From NCBI GenBank assembly GCA_042091695.1, contig JBELHA010000002.1, positions 1 to 64,000 of the forward strand: a stretch of DNA of 64,000 nt, given 5' to 3'. The translations under genes were made by a program, and so were the position numbers. Positions within the stretch are counted from its first letter, which is position 1; each line of letters begins with the position of its first letter. The notes beneath the pieces were generated by a model. That model searched no databases, was not told where the DNA came from, and saw only the letters and a list, made by a program, of their open reading frames with translations. The DNA comes from Flavicella sp042091695 (GTDB lineage Bacteria; Bacteroidota; Bacteroidia; Flavobacteriales; Flavobacteriaceae). This document shows positions 34,352 through 43,637 of this stretch, in pieces.

Positions 34352-35494
34352 CTACCCTTTTTCCTTGCTGTGTAGCAGTCGTGTCAATTTTATGGAGGTG
34401 TCTAATAGGATGATTTTTGGGTTTCCATTTCTTTCAATATGGTACATAGCATCGCTGATTTCTTTTTCAATTCCTACGATATTTCCACTATGAACGAAAG
34501 GTGCAAATTTTTCCATTGAGAAACCTTGTGTTTGGGTTTCTAAAAAGACCAATTCTTTGGCATTGAAATTAAAAAGCATGGCTTGTCTAAAAAATTGAAG
34601 GCAGTACTGTAGAAAGCTTTTTTGGGTTTCTCTTCCTGTTTTTGCAATGACCTCACTCCATTGTACTAAGTTTTGAATAACAGCAGGGTTTCCTTTTGCT
34701 TTAAAGGCACTGCGAACCCAGTTGATAAACCATTCCTCGTAGAGTAAATCATTAGAGTCTTGCTTTAGTATTTGTAGGGATTTGTTGTAATTCCCATCAG
34801 ATTGTACTGCTATTTTTGAAGCTTCAGCAGGAAATGAATTTTCTCGTTCCACCAAGCCATCGGCAATGTCCTTCTCACTCAATACTGGGAATTTCAATAT
34901 TTGACATCGAGAAAGGATGGTATTTAACATTTTATCTTCGTCTTCAGCAACTAGTAAAAAAACCGTTTTTTCAGGGGGTTCTTCAATGAGTTTGAGTAGC
35001 TTGTTTGCAGCGTCAATATTCATTTTTTCAGCCATCCAAATCACCATCACTTTGTATCCTCCTTCGTAGGCTTTTAATTTAAGAGATTTTACGATTTGCT
35101 CAGCTTCATCTACACCAATTTTTCCTTGTTTGTTTTCTATCTGAATTTCTTGATACCAGTCGATCAAGCTTCCATATGGTTTTTCTTTTATAAAGCTCCT
35201 CCATTCTTCTAGAAATAGATTGCTGATGGGATGTTTTTTTACTGAACTGTTAATTGCGACAGGGAATGCGAAGTGCAAATCAGGGTGGGCTAACTTTTCA
35301 CATTTTAGAGCGCAACTTTCTTTGTCCTCACTATGAGCGCACAATAGATATTGCGCATAGGCGATCGCACTTACGAGTGTTCCGGTTCCTTCTTTGCCAA
35401 CAAATAACTGAGCATGAGAAATACGTTGTTTGTCTACCGTAGTTTTAAGGTGACTTTTGATGTGTTCTTGTCCTATAATATCTGAAAAAAGCAT
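34352..35494 (-). CDS. holB: DNA polymerase III subunit delta'
   Basis: Clamp-loader subunit of the replicative polymerase. The AAA+ fold opens LFSDIIGQEHIKSHL, then HAQLFVGKEGTGT, a degenerate P-loop as normal for delta', then CALKCEKLAHPDLHFAFP, and an EEPPEKTVFLLVAED stretch with SRCQILKFP (sensor 1/arginine-finger region). 380 residues from ATG 35494; an in-frame TTG two codons upstream is less likely. Convergent with the TonB receptor gene, with only 16 bp between stops. Confidence 0.92.
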   Translation of the reverse strand: MLFSDIIGQEHIKSHLKTTVDKQRISHAQLFVGKEGTGTLVSAIAYAQYLLCAHSEDKESCALKCEKLAHPDLHFAFPVAINSSVKKHPISNLFLEEWRSFIKEKPYGSLIDWYQEIQIENKQGKIGVDEAEQIVKSLKLKAYEGGYKVMVIWMAEKMNIDAANKLLKLIEEPPEKTVFLLVAEDEDKMLNTILSRCQILKFPVLSEKDIADGLVERENSFPAEASKIAVQSDGNYNKSLQILKQDSNDLLYEEWFINWVRSAFKAKGNPAVIQNLVQWSEVIAKTGRETQKSFLQYCLQFFRQAMLFNFNAKELVFLETQTQGFSMEKFAPFVHSGNIVGIEKEISDAMYHIERNGNPKIILLDTSIKLTRLLHSKEKG

Positions 35495-35647
35495 AGACAA
35501 ATATACAATAAAGATGCGAGTGGCTCACTTAGAGTTTTTGGAATTATTTTTGAAATTATAGGCAGAGTTCCGTCGATTATTTTGAAAAATTACAAAAACG
35601 TTGTAGTAGCTTTTTAATGAATCAAATTCAACAAAAAAAAATAAAGG

Positions 35648-35655
35648 TATATTTG
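35648..35655 (+). promoter_or_regulatory. Probable -7 element for pgk
   Basis: TATATTTG fits TAnnTTTG, 25 bp before the pgk ATG. A matching -33 TTG was not found at standard spacing. Confidence 0.45.
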
Positions 35656-35680
35656 TTTAATTTTTTAATAAAACGAGAAG

Positions 35681-36862
35681 ATGAAAACAATCAAAGACAT
35701 TAATTTTGAAGGAAAGAAAGCTTTAATTAGGGTAGATTTTAACGTACCGCTAAACAAGGAGTTTAAGGTGACGGATATCACGAGGATCAAGGCGGCTAAG
35801 CCAACAATTATAAAAGTATTGGAAGATGGTGGTTCTGCAGTTTTAATGTCACACTTAGGGAGACCAAAAGGTGTTGAGGCGAAGTTTTCATTACAACATA
35901 TTGTTTCAAAAGTGAGTGAAGTTTTAGGAGTTCAGGCAAAGTTTGTCGCTAGTTGTGTGGGTGCTGATGCAGAAGCTGCAGTGGCAAACTTACAAGCGGG
36001 AGAAGTTTTGATTTTGGAGAACTTGAGATTTCACAAAGAAGAAACTGCTGGGGATGTGTCTTTTTCTGAGCAGTTGTCTAAATTAGGTGATATTTATGTA
36101 AATGACGCCTTTGGAACAGCACATAGAGCACATGCTTCAACTACTGTTGTTGCACAGTTTTTTGAAGAAAAGGCTGCTGGTTTTGTAATGGAAGCCGAAT
36201 TGGTAAACGCTGATAAGGTATTGAAAGGGGCAGAAAAGCCTTTTACTTCTATCATGGGTGGTGCTAAAGTTTCAGATAAATTATTGATTATTGAAAAATT
36301 ATTAGACGTTGCCGATAACATCATTATTGGTGGGGGTATGTCGTATACATTTGCTAAAGCTGCTGGTGGAAATATAGGACAGTCACTTTGTGAAGATGAC
36401 AAATTAGAATACGTAGTTGAATTGCAAGCCAAAGCAAAAGCCAAGGGAGTGAATTTGATCTTCCCAATTGATTCTTTGATTGCAGACGATTTTTCTAACG
36501 ATGCAAATACACAAATAGTAGCAAAAGGATGTATCCCTGATGCTTGGGAAGGTCTTGATATCGGTCCAGAAAGTCAAGCTTTGTTTGCAGACATTATTAA
36601 GAATTCAAAAACAGTATTGTGGAACGGTCCTATGGGAGTTTTTGAAATACCTGCTTTTGAAAAAGGAACAGTTGCGGTTGCCAACGCTGTTAAAGAAGCT
36701 ACTGAAAACGGTGCTTTTTCTTTGATAGGTGGTGGAGATTCAGCAGCGGCTATTAATAATTTAGGTTTTGGTGAGGATGTTTCTTATGTTTCAACAGGTG
36801 GAGGAGCCCTGTTAGAGTATATGGAAGGAAAAGTATTGCCAGGTGTAAAAGCTATTTCTTAA
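35681..36862 (+). CDS. pgk: Phosphoglycerate kinase
   Basis: Glycolytic enzyme making ATP and 3-phosphoglycerate from 1,3-bisphosphoglycerate. 393 residues, normal length. Signature KALIRVDFNVPLN near the N-terminus, SHLGRPKG with the substrate-binding His and Arg, RFHKEE, MGGAKVSDKL, the LWNGPMGVFE loop, and GGGDSAAA in the C-terminal nucleotide-binding domain. Cytosolic. Single-gene unit with its own -7 element and a strong terminator. Confidence 0.98.
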   Translation: MKTIKDINFEGKKALIRVDFNVPLNKEFKVTDITRIKAAKPTIIKVLEDGGSAVLMSHLGRPKGVEAKFSLQHIVSKVSEVLGVQAKFVASCVGADAEAAVANLQAGEVLILENLRFHKEETAGDVSFSEQLSKLGDIYVNDAFGTAHRAHASTTVVAQFFEEKAAGFVMEAELVNADKVLKGAEKPFTSIMGGAKVSDKLLIIEKLLDVADNIIIGGGMSYTFAKAAGGNIGQSLCEDDKLEYVVELQAKAKAKGVNLIFPIDSLIADDFSNDANTQIVAKGCIPDAWEGLDIGPESQALFADIIKNSKTVLWNGPMGVFEIPAFEKGTVAVANAVKEATENGAFSLIGGGDSAAAINNLGFGEDVSYVSTGGGALLEYMEGKVLPGVKAIS

Positions 36863-36890
36863 TACATTACAGATATAATTTATAGACTAG

Positions 36891-36923
36891 AAAACGTTTT
36901 CAACCTTTTGAAAACGTTTTTTT
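36891..36923 (+). terminator. Terminator of pgk
   Basis: A perfect 12-bp stem (36891-36902 with 36909-36920) around a 6-nt loop, followed by a short T-run. It lies 28 bp after the pgk stop. Each arm itself contains the self-complementary AAAACGTTTT. Confidence 0.85.
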
Positions 36924-36968
36924 GTTATTTTTATAGGTATAAAAAAAGCAAAACTAAAGTTACAAAAT

Positions 36969-37982
36969 ATGGGTATAGAAGTAGGTAAAATATGTTTGGG
37001 AACGATGACTTTTGGTCAGCAAAATACAGAAGCTGAAGCACACGAACAATTAGACTATGCATTTTCAAATGGCGTTCGTTTTATTGATACAGCCGAAATG
37101 TATTCAGTTCCTGGTAGCAAAGAGACGCAAGGTAATTCAGAGCGTTATATCGGTTCTTGGTTGCAGGATAAGAAAAGAGAAGATGTGGTTATTGCGACAA
37201 AAATTACAGGCCCTAATCCAGGTCTCTCTTATATTCGAAATCCATTGACTTTTTCCAATGAATCTATAGATATTGCGGTGGAACAAAGTTTACAGCGTTT
37301 GGGAACAGATTATATAGACATGTACCAATTGCATTGGCCAGAAAGAAAAGCAAACTTTTTTGGAAAGCTCAATTACAAACACACGCCATCAGATACTTGG
37401 GAAGATAATTTTAATGAGGTTATTGTCAAGTTGGATAGTTTGGTGCAACAAGGAAAAATCCGTCAATATGGAGTTTCTAATGAGACACCTTGGGGTTTGA
37501 TGCGGCACTTGGAAGAAAGCAAAAAACACAATTTGTCACGAGTACAAACCATTCAGAACCCGTATTCTCTTTTGAATAGAACTTTTGATATTGGTTTGTC
37601 AGAAATTTCACTTCGAGAAGATGTCGGTCTGTTGGCTTATTCCCCTTTGGCTTTTGGTGCGCTTTCAGGCAAATACCTTGGTGGTAAACTACCCGAAGCT
37701 TCTAGGTTGAAATTATTTCCTGTTTTTTCAAGGTATACAGCTGCGCAAGCTGTTTTTCTCACGGAAAAATATGCTGCATTGGCGGAAAAGCATGGAATGA
37801 GTTTGACGACATTATCGTTGGCTTTTATCAAGCAACAACCCTTTGTAAAGTCGACCATTATTGGTGCTACAACAATGGCACAACTAAAAGAAAATATAGC
37901 GAGTTTTGAGGTTGTTCTGTCAGATGAAATCCTTCAGGAAATCGATGCGATTCAATTATTGCAACCCAATCCAGCACCTTAA
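36969..37982 (+). CDS. Aldo/keto reductase, Tas-like
   Basis: NADPH-dependent TIM-barrel oxidoreductase. Counting from ATG 36969, the catalytic residues are D40, Y45, K78 and H122 (FIDTAEMY, VIATKI, YQLHWPE), all present. 337 residues. It resembles the Tas branch. The ATG gives a product that begins at MGIEVGKICLG, yet the same frame upstream encodes a lead-in (K-L-K-L-Q-N) that matches the family's usual N-terminal strand, with no ATG/GTG/TTG before it. Translation may therefore start at an ATA or ATT around 36927-36939, or the first strand is lost. The substrate is unknown. Confidence 0.88.
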   Translation: MGIEVGKICLGTMTFGQQNTEAEAHEQLDYAFSNGVRFIDTAEMYSVPGSKETQGNSERYIGSWLQDKKREDVVIATKITGPNPGLSYIRNPLTFSNESIDIAVEQSLQRLGTDYIDMYQLHWPERKANFFGKLNYKHTPSDTWEDNFNEVIVKLDSLVQQGKIRQYGVSNETPWGLMRHLEESKKHNLSRVQTIQNPYSLLNRTFDIGLSEISLREDVGLLAYSPLAFGALSGKYLGGKLPEASRLKLFPVFSRYTAAQAVFLTEKYAALAEKHGMSLTTLSLAFIKQQPFVKSTIIGATTMAQLKENIASFEVVLSDEILQEIDAIQLLQPNPAP

Positions 37983-38022
37983 TATATAACTACACGTCAT
38001 AGACAGGTATTGCTAATTGTAT

Positions 38023-38057
38023 AAAAAGCCTCTTTACAAAATGTAAAGAGGCTTTTT
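38023..38057. terminator. Bidirectional terminator between aldo/keto reductase and trpS
   Basis: A perfect 16-bp inverted repeat (38023-38038 with 38042-38057), 3-nt loop, with A-run on the left and T-run on the right. It serves both convergent genes. Confidence 0.9.
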
Positions 38058-38074
38058 CTTGTTGTGAGTCTAAA

Positions 38075-39043
38075 TCAATACCCCACTTTATCTCGCGTTC
38101 TTTTCAATACATCTGCAGCTACGATTCGAGCTTTTTCTGCACCGATTGCCAAGGCTTTATCAATTTCTTCTAGGTTTTCCATGTAGTAGTTGTAACGTTC
38201 TCTTTCTACAGAGTATTTTTCTACAAGCAGTTCGTAAAAAGCTTGTTTTGCATGTCCATATCCGTAATTTCCTCCTTCGTAGTTCTTACGCATTTCAGCA
38301 ATTTGAACTTCCGAAGCGATGAGTTTGTACAATGCAAATAAGTTACAAGTATCGGGATCCTTTGGATCTTCCATAGGAGTACTGTCCGTCTGAATTTTCA
38401 TGACTTGCTTGCGTAACTTTTTGTCGGGTAAAAACAAGTCTATAATATTTCCTTGTGATTTACTCATTTTACCACCATTTGTTCCAGGAACATACATAGT
38501 TCCTTCTTGAATTTTAGCTTCCGGTAACACAAAGGTTTCACCCATTTGATGGTTGAATCTACTAGCAACATCACGAGTCATTTCAAGGTGTTGTAGCTGG
38601 TCTTTTCCCACAGGAATGATTTCAGCATCGTACAATAAGATATCCGCTGCCATCAACATCGGGTAGCCAAATAACCCACTGTTTACATCTTCCAATCTAT
38701 CCGATTTGTCTTTGAATGAATGTGCCAAAGTCAATCTTTGGTAGGGGTAATAACAACTCAAATACCATGAAAGCTCAGTTACTTCAGGAATGTCGCTTTG
38801 TCTATAGAATACAGTGTTTTCAATATTCAATCCAAAAGCAAGCCATGCAGCTGCCGTACTGTATGTATTGGCTCTTAGGGTTTTTCCGTCTTTTATTTGA
38901 GTAAGAGAATGCATGTCTGCAATAAATAAAAACGACTCGTTTTTTGGGTCGTTGGCCATTGTTATTGCTGGAATAATAGCACCCAGTAAATTTCCTAAAT
39001 GTGGGGTTCCTGTACTCTGAACACCGGTTAATATTCTTGACAT
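38075..39043 (-). CDS. trpS: Tryptophanyl-tRNA synthetase
   Basis: Class I synthetase charging tRNA-Trp. MSRILTGVQSTGTPHLGNLLG carries the HIGH variant HLGN at 15-18, and KMSKSQGN lies near 191-198. 322 residues, normal length. The frame is open 11 codons further upstream from an ATG at 39076, but those residues (hydrophobic and Lys-rich) do not match TrpRS proteins, so ATG 39043 is used. Convergent with the aldo/keto reductase through a shared terminator. Confidence 0.97.
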   Translation of the reverse strand: MSRILTGVQSTGTPHLGNLLGAIIPAITMANDPKNESFLFIADMHSLTQIKDGKTLRANTYSTAAAWLAFGLNIENTVFYRQSDIPEVTELSWYLSCYYPYQRLTLAHSFKDKSDRLEDVNSGLFGYPMLMAADILLYDAEIIPVGKDQLQHLEMTRDVASRFNHQMGETFVLPEAKIQEGTMYVPGTNGGKMSKSQGNIIDLFLPDKKLRKQVMKIQTDSTPMEDPKDPDTCNLFALYKLIASEVQIAEMRKNYEGGNYGYGHAKQAFYELLVEKYSVERERYNYYMENLEEIDKALAIGAEKARIVAADVLKRTRDKVGY

Positions 39044-39164
39044 TTTGTGTGATTTTATAAAAACAAAAATACACAAACAAGTGCATATATCACTATTCTT
39101 GGTGATTCTTTTAGTTCTTTACCGCGGCTTGTGTTTTTTGTGATAATTAACGTAATTTTATAGC

Positions 39165-39902
39165 ATGACTACCTTTTTTAAATACGTATTTGTGCTTCTG
39201 TGGAAGTGTTGGTTTTTTATTGTTTTCGGATGCTATCTATTGCTTTTTTCACCCTTTTTATTGGTGGTTACTGCAAGACAAAGTTGGTATGGTATTTTTT
39301 TTAAGGGAATTCGAATTTGGGCAAGTCTTATTTTATGGACAAGTGGTTTGGGAGTTAAAAAAGAAGAAGCTGTCCCTTTTGACCTTTCCAAAAATTATAT
39401 GTTTATCTCCAATCACACCTCTATTCTCGATATCTTATTGATGCTTGTAATCACAAAGAACCCTTTTGTTTTTGTAGGTAAAAAGGAGCTAGGTAAGATA
39501 CCTTTGTTTGGTTTTTTTTACAAGCGTACTTGTATTTTAGTCGATCGTTCTAGTGTTAAAAGTAAGGCAAGTGCATTTCGAGTGGCTCAAAATAGAATCA
39601 ATTCAGGACTTAGTATTTGTATTTTTCCAGAAGGGTTGGTTCCTGATGACTCCTCTGTAATATTGAGTGCTTTTAAGGGAGGTGCTTTTCATTTGGCAGT
39701 TGCCCATCAATTGACACTTGTGCCCATGACTTTTTTAGATTGTAAAAAACGACTTCCTTATATTTTGCTCAAGGGAGGGCCAGGAGTTTTACGTGTTAGA
39801 ATGCATCCTTTTATAGAGACAGCGGATATGAACGCTTCTTCAGCTTCTGTACTCAAACAGCAGTGTTACGATCTTCTGTATTCTGATTTAATTTCCGAGT
39901 AA
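39165..39902 (+). CDS. plsC: 1-acyl-sn-glycerol-3-phosphate acyltransferase
   Basis: Membrane-bound lysophosphatidate acyltransferase in phospholipid synthesis. Two N-terminal hydrophobic segments (about 8-36 and 45-63) are followed by the NHTSILD motif (H84 and D89, the HX4D catalytic pair). FVGKKELGKIPLFG and IFPEGL supply the remaining acyltransferase blocks. 245 residues, normal for PlsC. It lies 121 bp after the divergent trpS start and 63 bp before the PAQR gene. Confidence 0.9.
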   Translation: MTTFFKYVFVLLWKCWFFIVFGCYLLLFSPFLLVVTARQSWYGIFFKGIRIWASLILWTSGLGVKKEEAVPFDLSKNYMFISNHTSILDILLMLVITKNPFVFVGKKELGKIPLFGFFYKRTCILVDRSSVKSKASAFRVAQNRINSGLSICIFPEGLVPDDSSVILSAFKGGAFHLAVAHQLTLVPMTFLDCKKRLPYILLKGGPGVLRVRMHPFIETADMNASSASVLKQQCYDLLYSDLISE

Positions 39903-39965
39903 GTTTATTTGTTATTCTTCTTGATTTTTAGTATATTATATAGGTAAAACTTTAAATTTTAGCTT

Positions 39966-40610
39966 ATGAAATTCGACGTTACTTATTATCCTGAAAAAGA
40001 AGAAAAACTGAATGTCCTTTCGCATGGTTTGGGTGTTGTTTTGAGTATAATTGCCTTTCCTTTTTTGGTGTTTAAAGCGTTGGAAACTAATGATAGTTTA
40101 GTTGTATTAAGTTTTATTATTTACGGTTTAAGCATGATTATACTGTATACAGCTTCAACACTGTATCATAGCGCGGTCAATAAAAAAATTAGATTTTATT
40201 TGAATATTTTAGACCATTCAGCAATTTATGTTTTGATAGCTGGTACGTATGCTCCATTTGCTTTGGTGGTACTTCAAGGAGCTACTGGTTGGTTGATATT
40301 TGGAATATCTTGGTTGTTGGCGATAATAGGTGTTTTCTATAAGTTGTACTTTATAGGTAAGTATCAGGTATTCTCTGTGGTAACATATGTATTGATGGGG
40401 TGGATGGTTATTTTTGTGATTGAGCCTCTTTTGGAAAGTCTTTCCACTGAAGGTATGCAATTACTTCTCGCAGGAGGAGGATGTTATTCCATTGGAGCAT
40501 TGTTTTATGTATTGCCAAAGGTACCGTTCAATCATGCGATATTTCACGTGTTTGTTTTGCTAGGCAGTCTCTGTCATTTTATTACCATTTACTTTTTTAT
40601 GTTGAATTAA
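39966..40610 (+). CDS. trhA: Hemolysin III / PAQR family membrane protein
   Basis: Seven-helix integral membrane protein of the YqfA/TrhA group. Conserved metal-site residues are visible: LSHGLGVVLS in the first helix, STLYHSAV, DHSAIYVLIAGTYAPFAL, and near the C-terminus HAIFHVFVLLGSLCHF with the His pair. 214 residues, normal length. Bacterial members are linked to membrane-energetics/fluidity adaptation; haemolysis as a real role is not established. The gene name follows current usage for the family. Confidence 0.9.
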   Translation: MKFDVTYYPEKEEKLNVLSHGLGVVLSIIAFPFLVFKALETNDSLVVLSFIIYGLSMIILYTASTLYHSAVNKKIRFYLNILDHSAIYVLIAGTYAPFALVVLQGATGWLIFGISWLLAIIGVFYKLYFIGKYQVFSVVTYVLMGWMVIFVIEPLLESLSTEGMQLLLAGGGCYSIGALFYVLPKVPFNHAIFHVFVLLGSLCHFITIYFFMLN

Positions 40611-40653
40611 TTTTAACAAATGTTTTAAGGAATCTAGTATTGTCTTTTATAGC

Positions 40654-41124
40654 TTACCAATCTTTAAATGGGGATTTACTCAACAATGCGTTATAGTATT
40701 TTTTTTGACCGGTTACTTCTTCTAGTATCCATGATGGTTTTATAAATGTTTCCTCTTCGTGTTTCAATTCCACTTCCGCAATAATAAGTCCTCTGTTGTT
40801 TCCCATAAATACGTCTACTTCAAATATGTGATTTCCACTTTTAACTAGGTAACGTGTCTTCTCTATTATATTTTCTTCACAAAGTGCCAACAATTGCTTT
40901 CCCTCGTCCAATGGAATCTCCTTTTCCCATTCATAACGAGAAGTGCCATTTTCATTTGAAGGTCCTTTAATAGTAAGAAAACTTTGTGTTTCTTGAATAC
41001 GCACTCTAACCACCCGTTTTTTATGTGAGTTTAAAAATCCTTGTTTGATATTTTTCTGAAGGTAACTCTCTTTTATAAAAGAGTTGTTTTTGACTAAAAA
41101 TTTCCTTTCAATTTCCTGTGCCAT
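40654..41124 (-). CDS. CYTH domain protein, probable triphosphate tunnel enzyme
   Basis: A 156-residue single-domain protein beginning MAQEIERKFLV, the E-x-E-x-K signature of CYTH/triphosphate tunnel metalloenzymes. Alternating charged strands follow (VVRVRIQ, FLTIKGP, RYEWEKEIP, EKTRYLV, FEVDVF, IIAEVELKHE, WILEEVTG). These supply the acidic and basic residues of the tunnel. Bacterial short forms act as inorganic triphosphatases or related phosphatases; which substrate here is not visible. It stands alone, convergent with the PAQR gene. Confidence 0.9.
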   Translation of the reverse strand: MAQEIERKFLVKNNSFIKESYLQKNIKQGFLNSHKKRVVRVRIQETQSFLTIKGPSNENGTSRYEWEKEIPLDEGKQLLALCEENIIEKTRYLVKSGNHIFEVDVFMGNNRGLIIAEVELKHEEETFIKPSWILEEVTGQKKYYNALLSKSPFKDW

Positions 41125-41302
41125 AATATCGATGTTTTGATTTTAGAGTGTTTTTTATAAAGCTATAAAAGTCATTTAAATCCTATATGCTAGACAATAA
41201 AATTAGACTATTTTATGTTATGGACAAGAGGTGTTTAATTTAGGACCCATTTTCTCACAAATTTAATTCATCAAAAGATGTCCTATAAAAGTTTAAATTA
41301 AA

Positions 41303-41310
41303 TATCTTTG
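41303..41310 (+). promoter_or_regulatory. Probable -7 element for porZ
   Basis: TATCTTTG fits TAnnTTTG and lies 20 bp before the porZ ATG. No -33 TTG at standard spacing. Confidence 0.4.
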
Positions 41311-41330
41311 GAAAATTAAATATAGTGTAT

Positions 41331-43637
41331 ATGAGAGTTCTCTTTTCTTTTTTATTGTTTGTTGTGCATTTTAGTCTGTTTTCACAGGAGACAGATTACA
41401 CAAAATGGTCTGATATTTTTTCTTACAACAATGTTGAAGATATTTTGATAAATGATGCTAAGATATATGCTAGAACTGATAATGCTTTGTTTTTATATGA
41501 TCTAGTTGAACAGTCTTACGAAAAAATTAGTGTTGCTTCTAAATTATCAACACAGCCTAGTTCGGCAATGGTTTTCAGCAATGAATTTAAAGTTCTATGC
41601 GTTGGTTTCGAAAATGGTTTGTTACAAATAATAGATGAAAACTTAAATGTCAATTCAGTCTACGACATTATACTTTCAGAAATATCTCTCGATAAAAAAA
41701 TCAATTCGTTGTATGTAGAAAACAATGATTTGTACATGTCGATGAATTTTGGAATTGTGGTTTTCGACATTTCTAAGAATGAATTCAGGGATACTTTTTA
41801 TATTGGAGAAAATTCATCTGAAGTAAGTGTAAATTCGATTGTTATAAATAACGGACTAATTTATGCTGCTTCTGATACAGGTATCTATACTGCAGCTATA
41901 AATTCTAATTTATCAGACATCACTAATTGGAGTCTTTCAATCCAAGGGGAGTTCTCAGACTTACATATGTTTGAAAATTCCGTTGTGGCATTTAAAGACA
42001 AGTCAATCTATAAAATTGAAGGTGCTAGTGTAACTACCTTGCAACAAACGATAAATGAAACGATAGTTTCAATAGCAGTCAATGGAGATCGCTTGAATGT
42101 AGCCTCGGCCTCCAAAGGATATGTATACGACACAGCATATCAATTACAGAGTACTATCTCAGGTTCTAATATCAATGCAGTTGTATCAGACGAAACCCAT
42201 GTTTTTGCAGCAACAGGTACTCGTGGAGTCCTGAAGTATATTATGGGTAGCTCTAGTGTTACTGAAGAATTACATCCAGGTGGACCTGTGACAAATTCGA
42301 TATTTTCAATCAGTGAAAAAGACGGTGTTGTTTGGTTTACTTACGGAGCCTACGATCAAAATTATGCTCCTCAAAGCAAAAGAATGCCTCTGAGTCATTT
42401 TAATGGAGAAAATTGGGTACATATACCTTACGATGATTTCAAAGCAAAAGATTTAATTGACGTAAAATTTGACCCCTTAAACAGCAGTAAGGTCTATGTA
42501 AACTCTTGGTCTGCAGGCTCTAATGGTATTGTAGCTTCTTCTGAACACGGAGGGTTGTTACATCTTGAGAATGATGAGAAAATCGATTTCTGGCATGCTG
42601 AAAATAGCGGTTTGACTGTTTATAAATCAGGGAACTATACTACAACGCGATTTCAGGGGCCAATTTTCGATTCAAAAGGTAATTTTTGGTTTGCTGATAT
42701 TATGGGTACCGACGTATTAAATGATCCATTGCGAAAAAAATCTCCCTCCGGCGAATGGTCTTCATTCTCATTACTAGACACATGGGATTACTACAATACA
42801 TTGATTATTGATAAATCGGATAACATATACATCGGTTCAAGACGTGAAGGTTTGTTTATCGTCAATGAAGCCTCTCCAAATACTATAAGTGTAGCAAATC
42901 TGAGGATGGGAGCTGGACAAGGAAATTTACCCGGATCATTTGTCACAGCACTTGCTGTAGATGCCGATCAGAAACTATGGATAGGTACTAAAGCAGGAAT
43001 CGCTACTTTTGATGATATTGCTAATGTTTTTTCGGGTAGTTTTAGAGATGCAGAAAAAGTATCCGTGGTAGAAAATGGTATCGTTAATAGTCTTTTAGAT
43101 GGTGCATATATCAATGATATTTATATTGATGGTGCAGATAATAAGTGGATAGCTACACTTGCTAATGGAGTGTATCAACTCAATGCACAATCTAATAAGA
43201 TTTTAAATATTTTCAATACAGATAATTCACCTCTACCTACAAACAACATTTTAAAAATTCTACAAAAAAGTGATGGCCTTACTTACTTTTTAACTACAAA
43301 AGGGTTGGTAACTTTTGACTCGGAAATCATTTCCTATGGATCTGTTTTAGATGAAGTCTATGGCTACCCTAATCCTGTTTTAAAGCAGCACCATGAAGTT
43401 ACAATTGTAGGAAAAGATGGAGCATTTTTACCTGATAACACTAAAGTAGATGTATTTGATGTAACCGGTAACCTTGTTTTTTCTGCAAACACAAGTACAT
43501 CTTCACAAGGAGGTAAAATAGTTTGGGATAAGAAAAATTTAAACGGTGTACCTGTGGCTTCAGGGGTTTATGTGGTATTATTATACGATGCAGAAGGTAA
43601 TCAAACCTCTTCTACAAAAATAGCGATTGTTAACTGA
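41331..43637 (+). CDS. porZ: PorZ-like beta-propeller protein of the type IX secretion system
   Basis: Surface protein of the T9SS attachment complex. A signal peptide (about 1-20, ending SLFSQ) precedes propeller repeats of two-component-regulator type (INSLYVENNDLYMSMNFG, DNKLWIGTKAGIATF, DNKWIATLANGVYQL), with typical I-x-G/I-T-x-G blades. A C-terminal Ig-like sorting domain (VYGYPNPVLKQHHEVTI to SGVYVVLLYDAEGN) closes it. 768 residues from ATG 41331; a GTG at 41325 adds two. PorZ in P. gingivalis binds anionic LPS. Identity rests on domain order and on its position before recO. It overlaps recO by one base (TGATG). Confidence 0.8.
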   Translation: MRVLFSFLLFVVHFSLFSQETDYTKWSDIFSYNNVEDILINDAKIYARTDNALFLYDLVEQSYEKISVASKLSTQPSSAMVFSNEFKVLCVGFENGLLQIIDENLNVNSVYDIILSEISLDKKINSLYVENNDLYMSMNFGIVVFDISKNEFRDTFYIGENSSEVSVNSIVINNGLIYAASDTGIYTAAINSNLSDITNWSLSIQGEFSDLHMFENSVVAFKDKSIYKIEGASVTTLQQTINETIVSIAVNGDRLNVASASKGYVYDTAYQLQSTISGSNINAVVSDETHVFAATGTRGVLKYIMGSSSVTEELHPGGPVTNSIFSISEKDGVVWFTYGAYDQNYAPQSKRMPLSHFNGENWVHIPYDDFKAKDLIDVKFDPLNSSKVYVNSWSAGSNGIVASSEHGGLLHLENDEKIDFWHAENSGLTVYKSGNYTTTRFQGPIFDSKGNFWFADIMGTDVLNDPLRKKSPSGEWSSFSLLDTWDYYNTLIIDKSDNIYIGSRREGLFIVNEASPNTISVANLRMGAGQGNLPGSFVTALAVDADQKLWIGTKAGIATFDDIANVFSGSFRDAEKVSVVENGIVNSLLDGAYINDIYIDGADNKWIATLANGVYQLNAQSNKILNIFNTDNSPLPTNNILKILQKSDGLTYFLTTKGLVTFDSEIISYGSVLDEVYGYPNPVLKQHHEVTIVGKDGAFLPDNTKVDVFDVTGNLVFSANTSTSSQGGKIVWDKKNLNGVPVASGVYVVLLYDAEGNQTSSTKIAIVN

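Noticed and set aside
39044..39076. Upstream extension of trpS
   Set aside because: The eleven additional residues do not match TrpRS; the gene begins MSRILTG at 39043.
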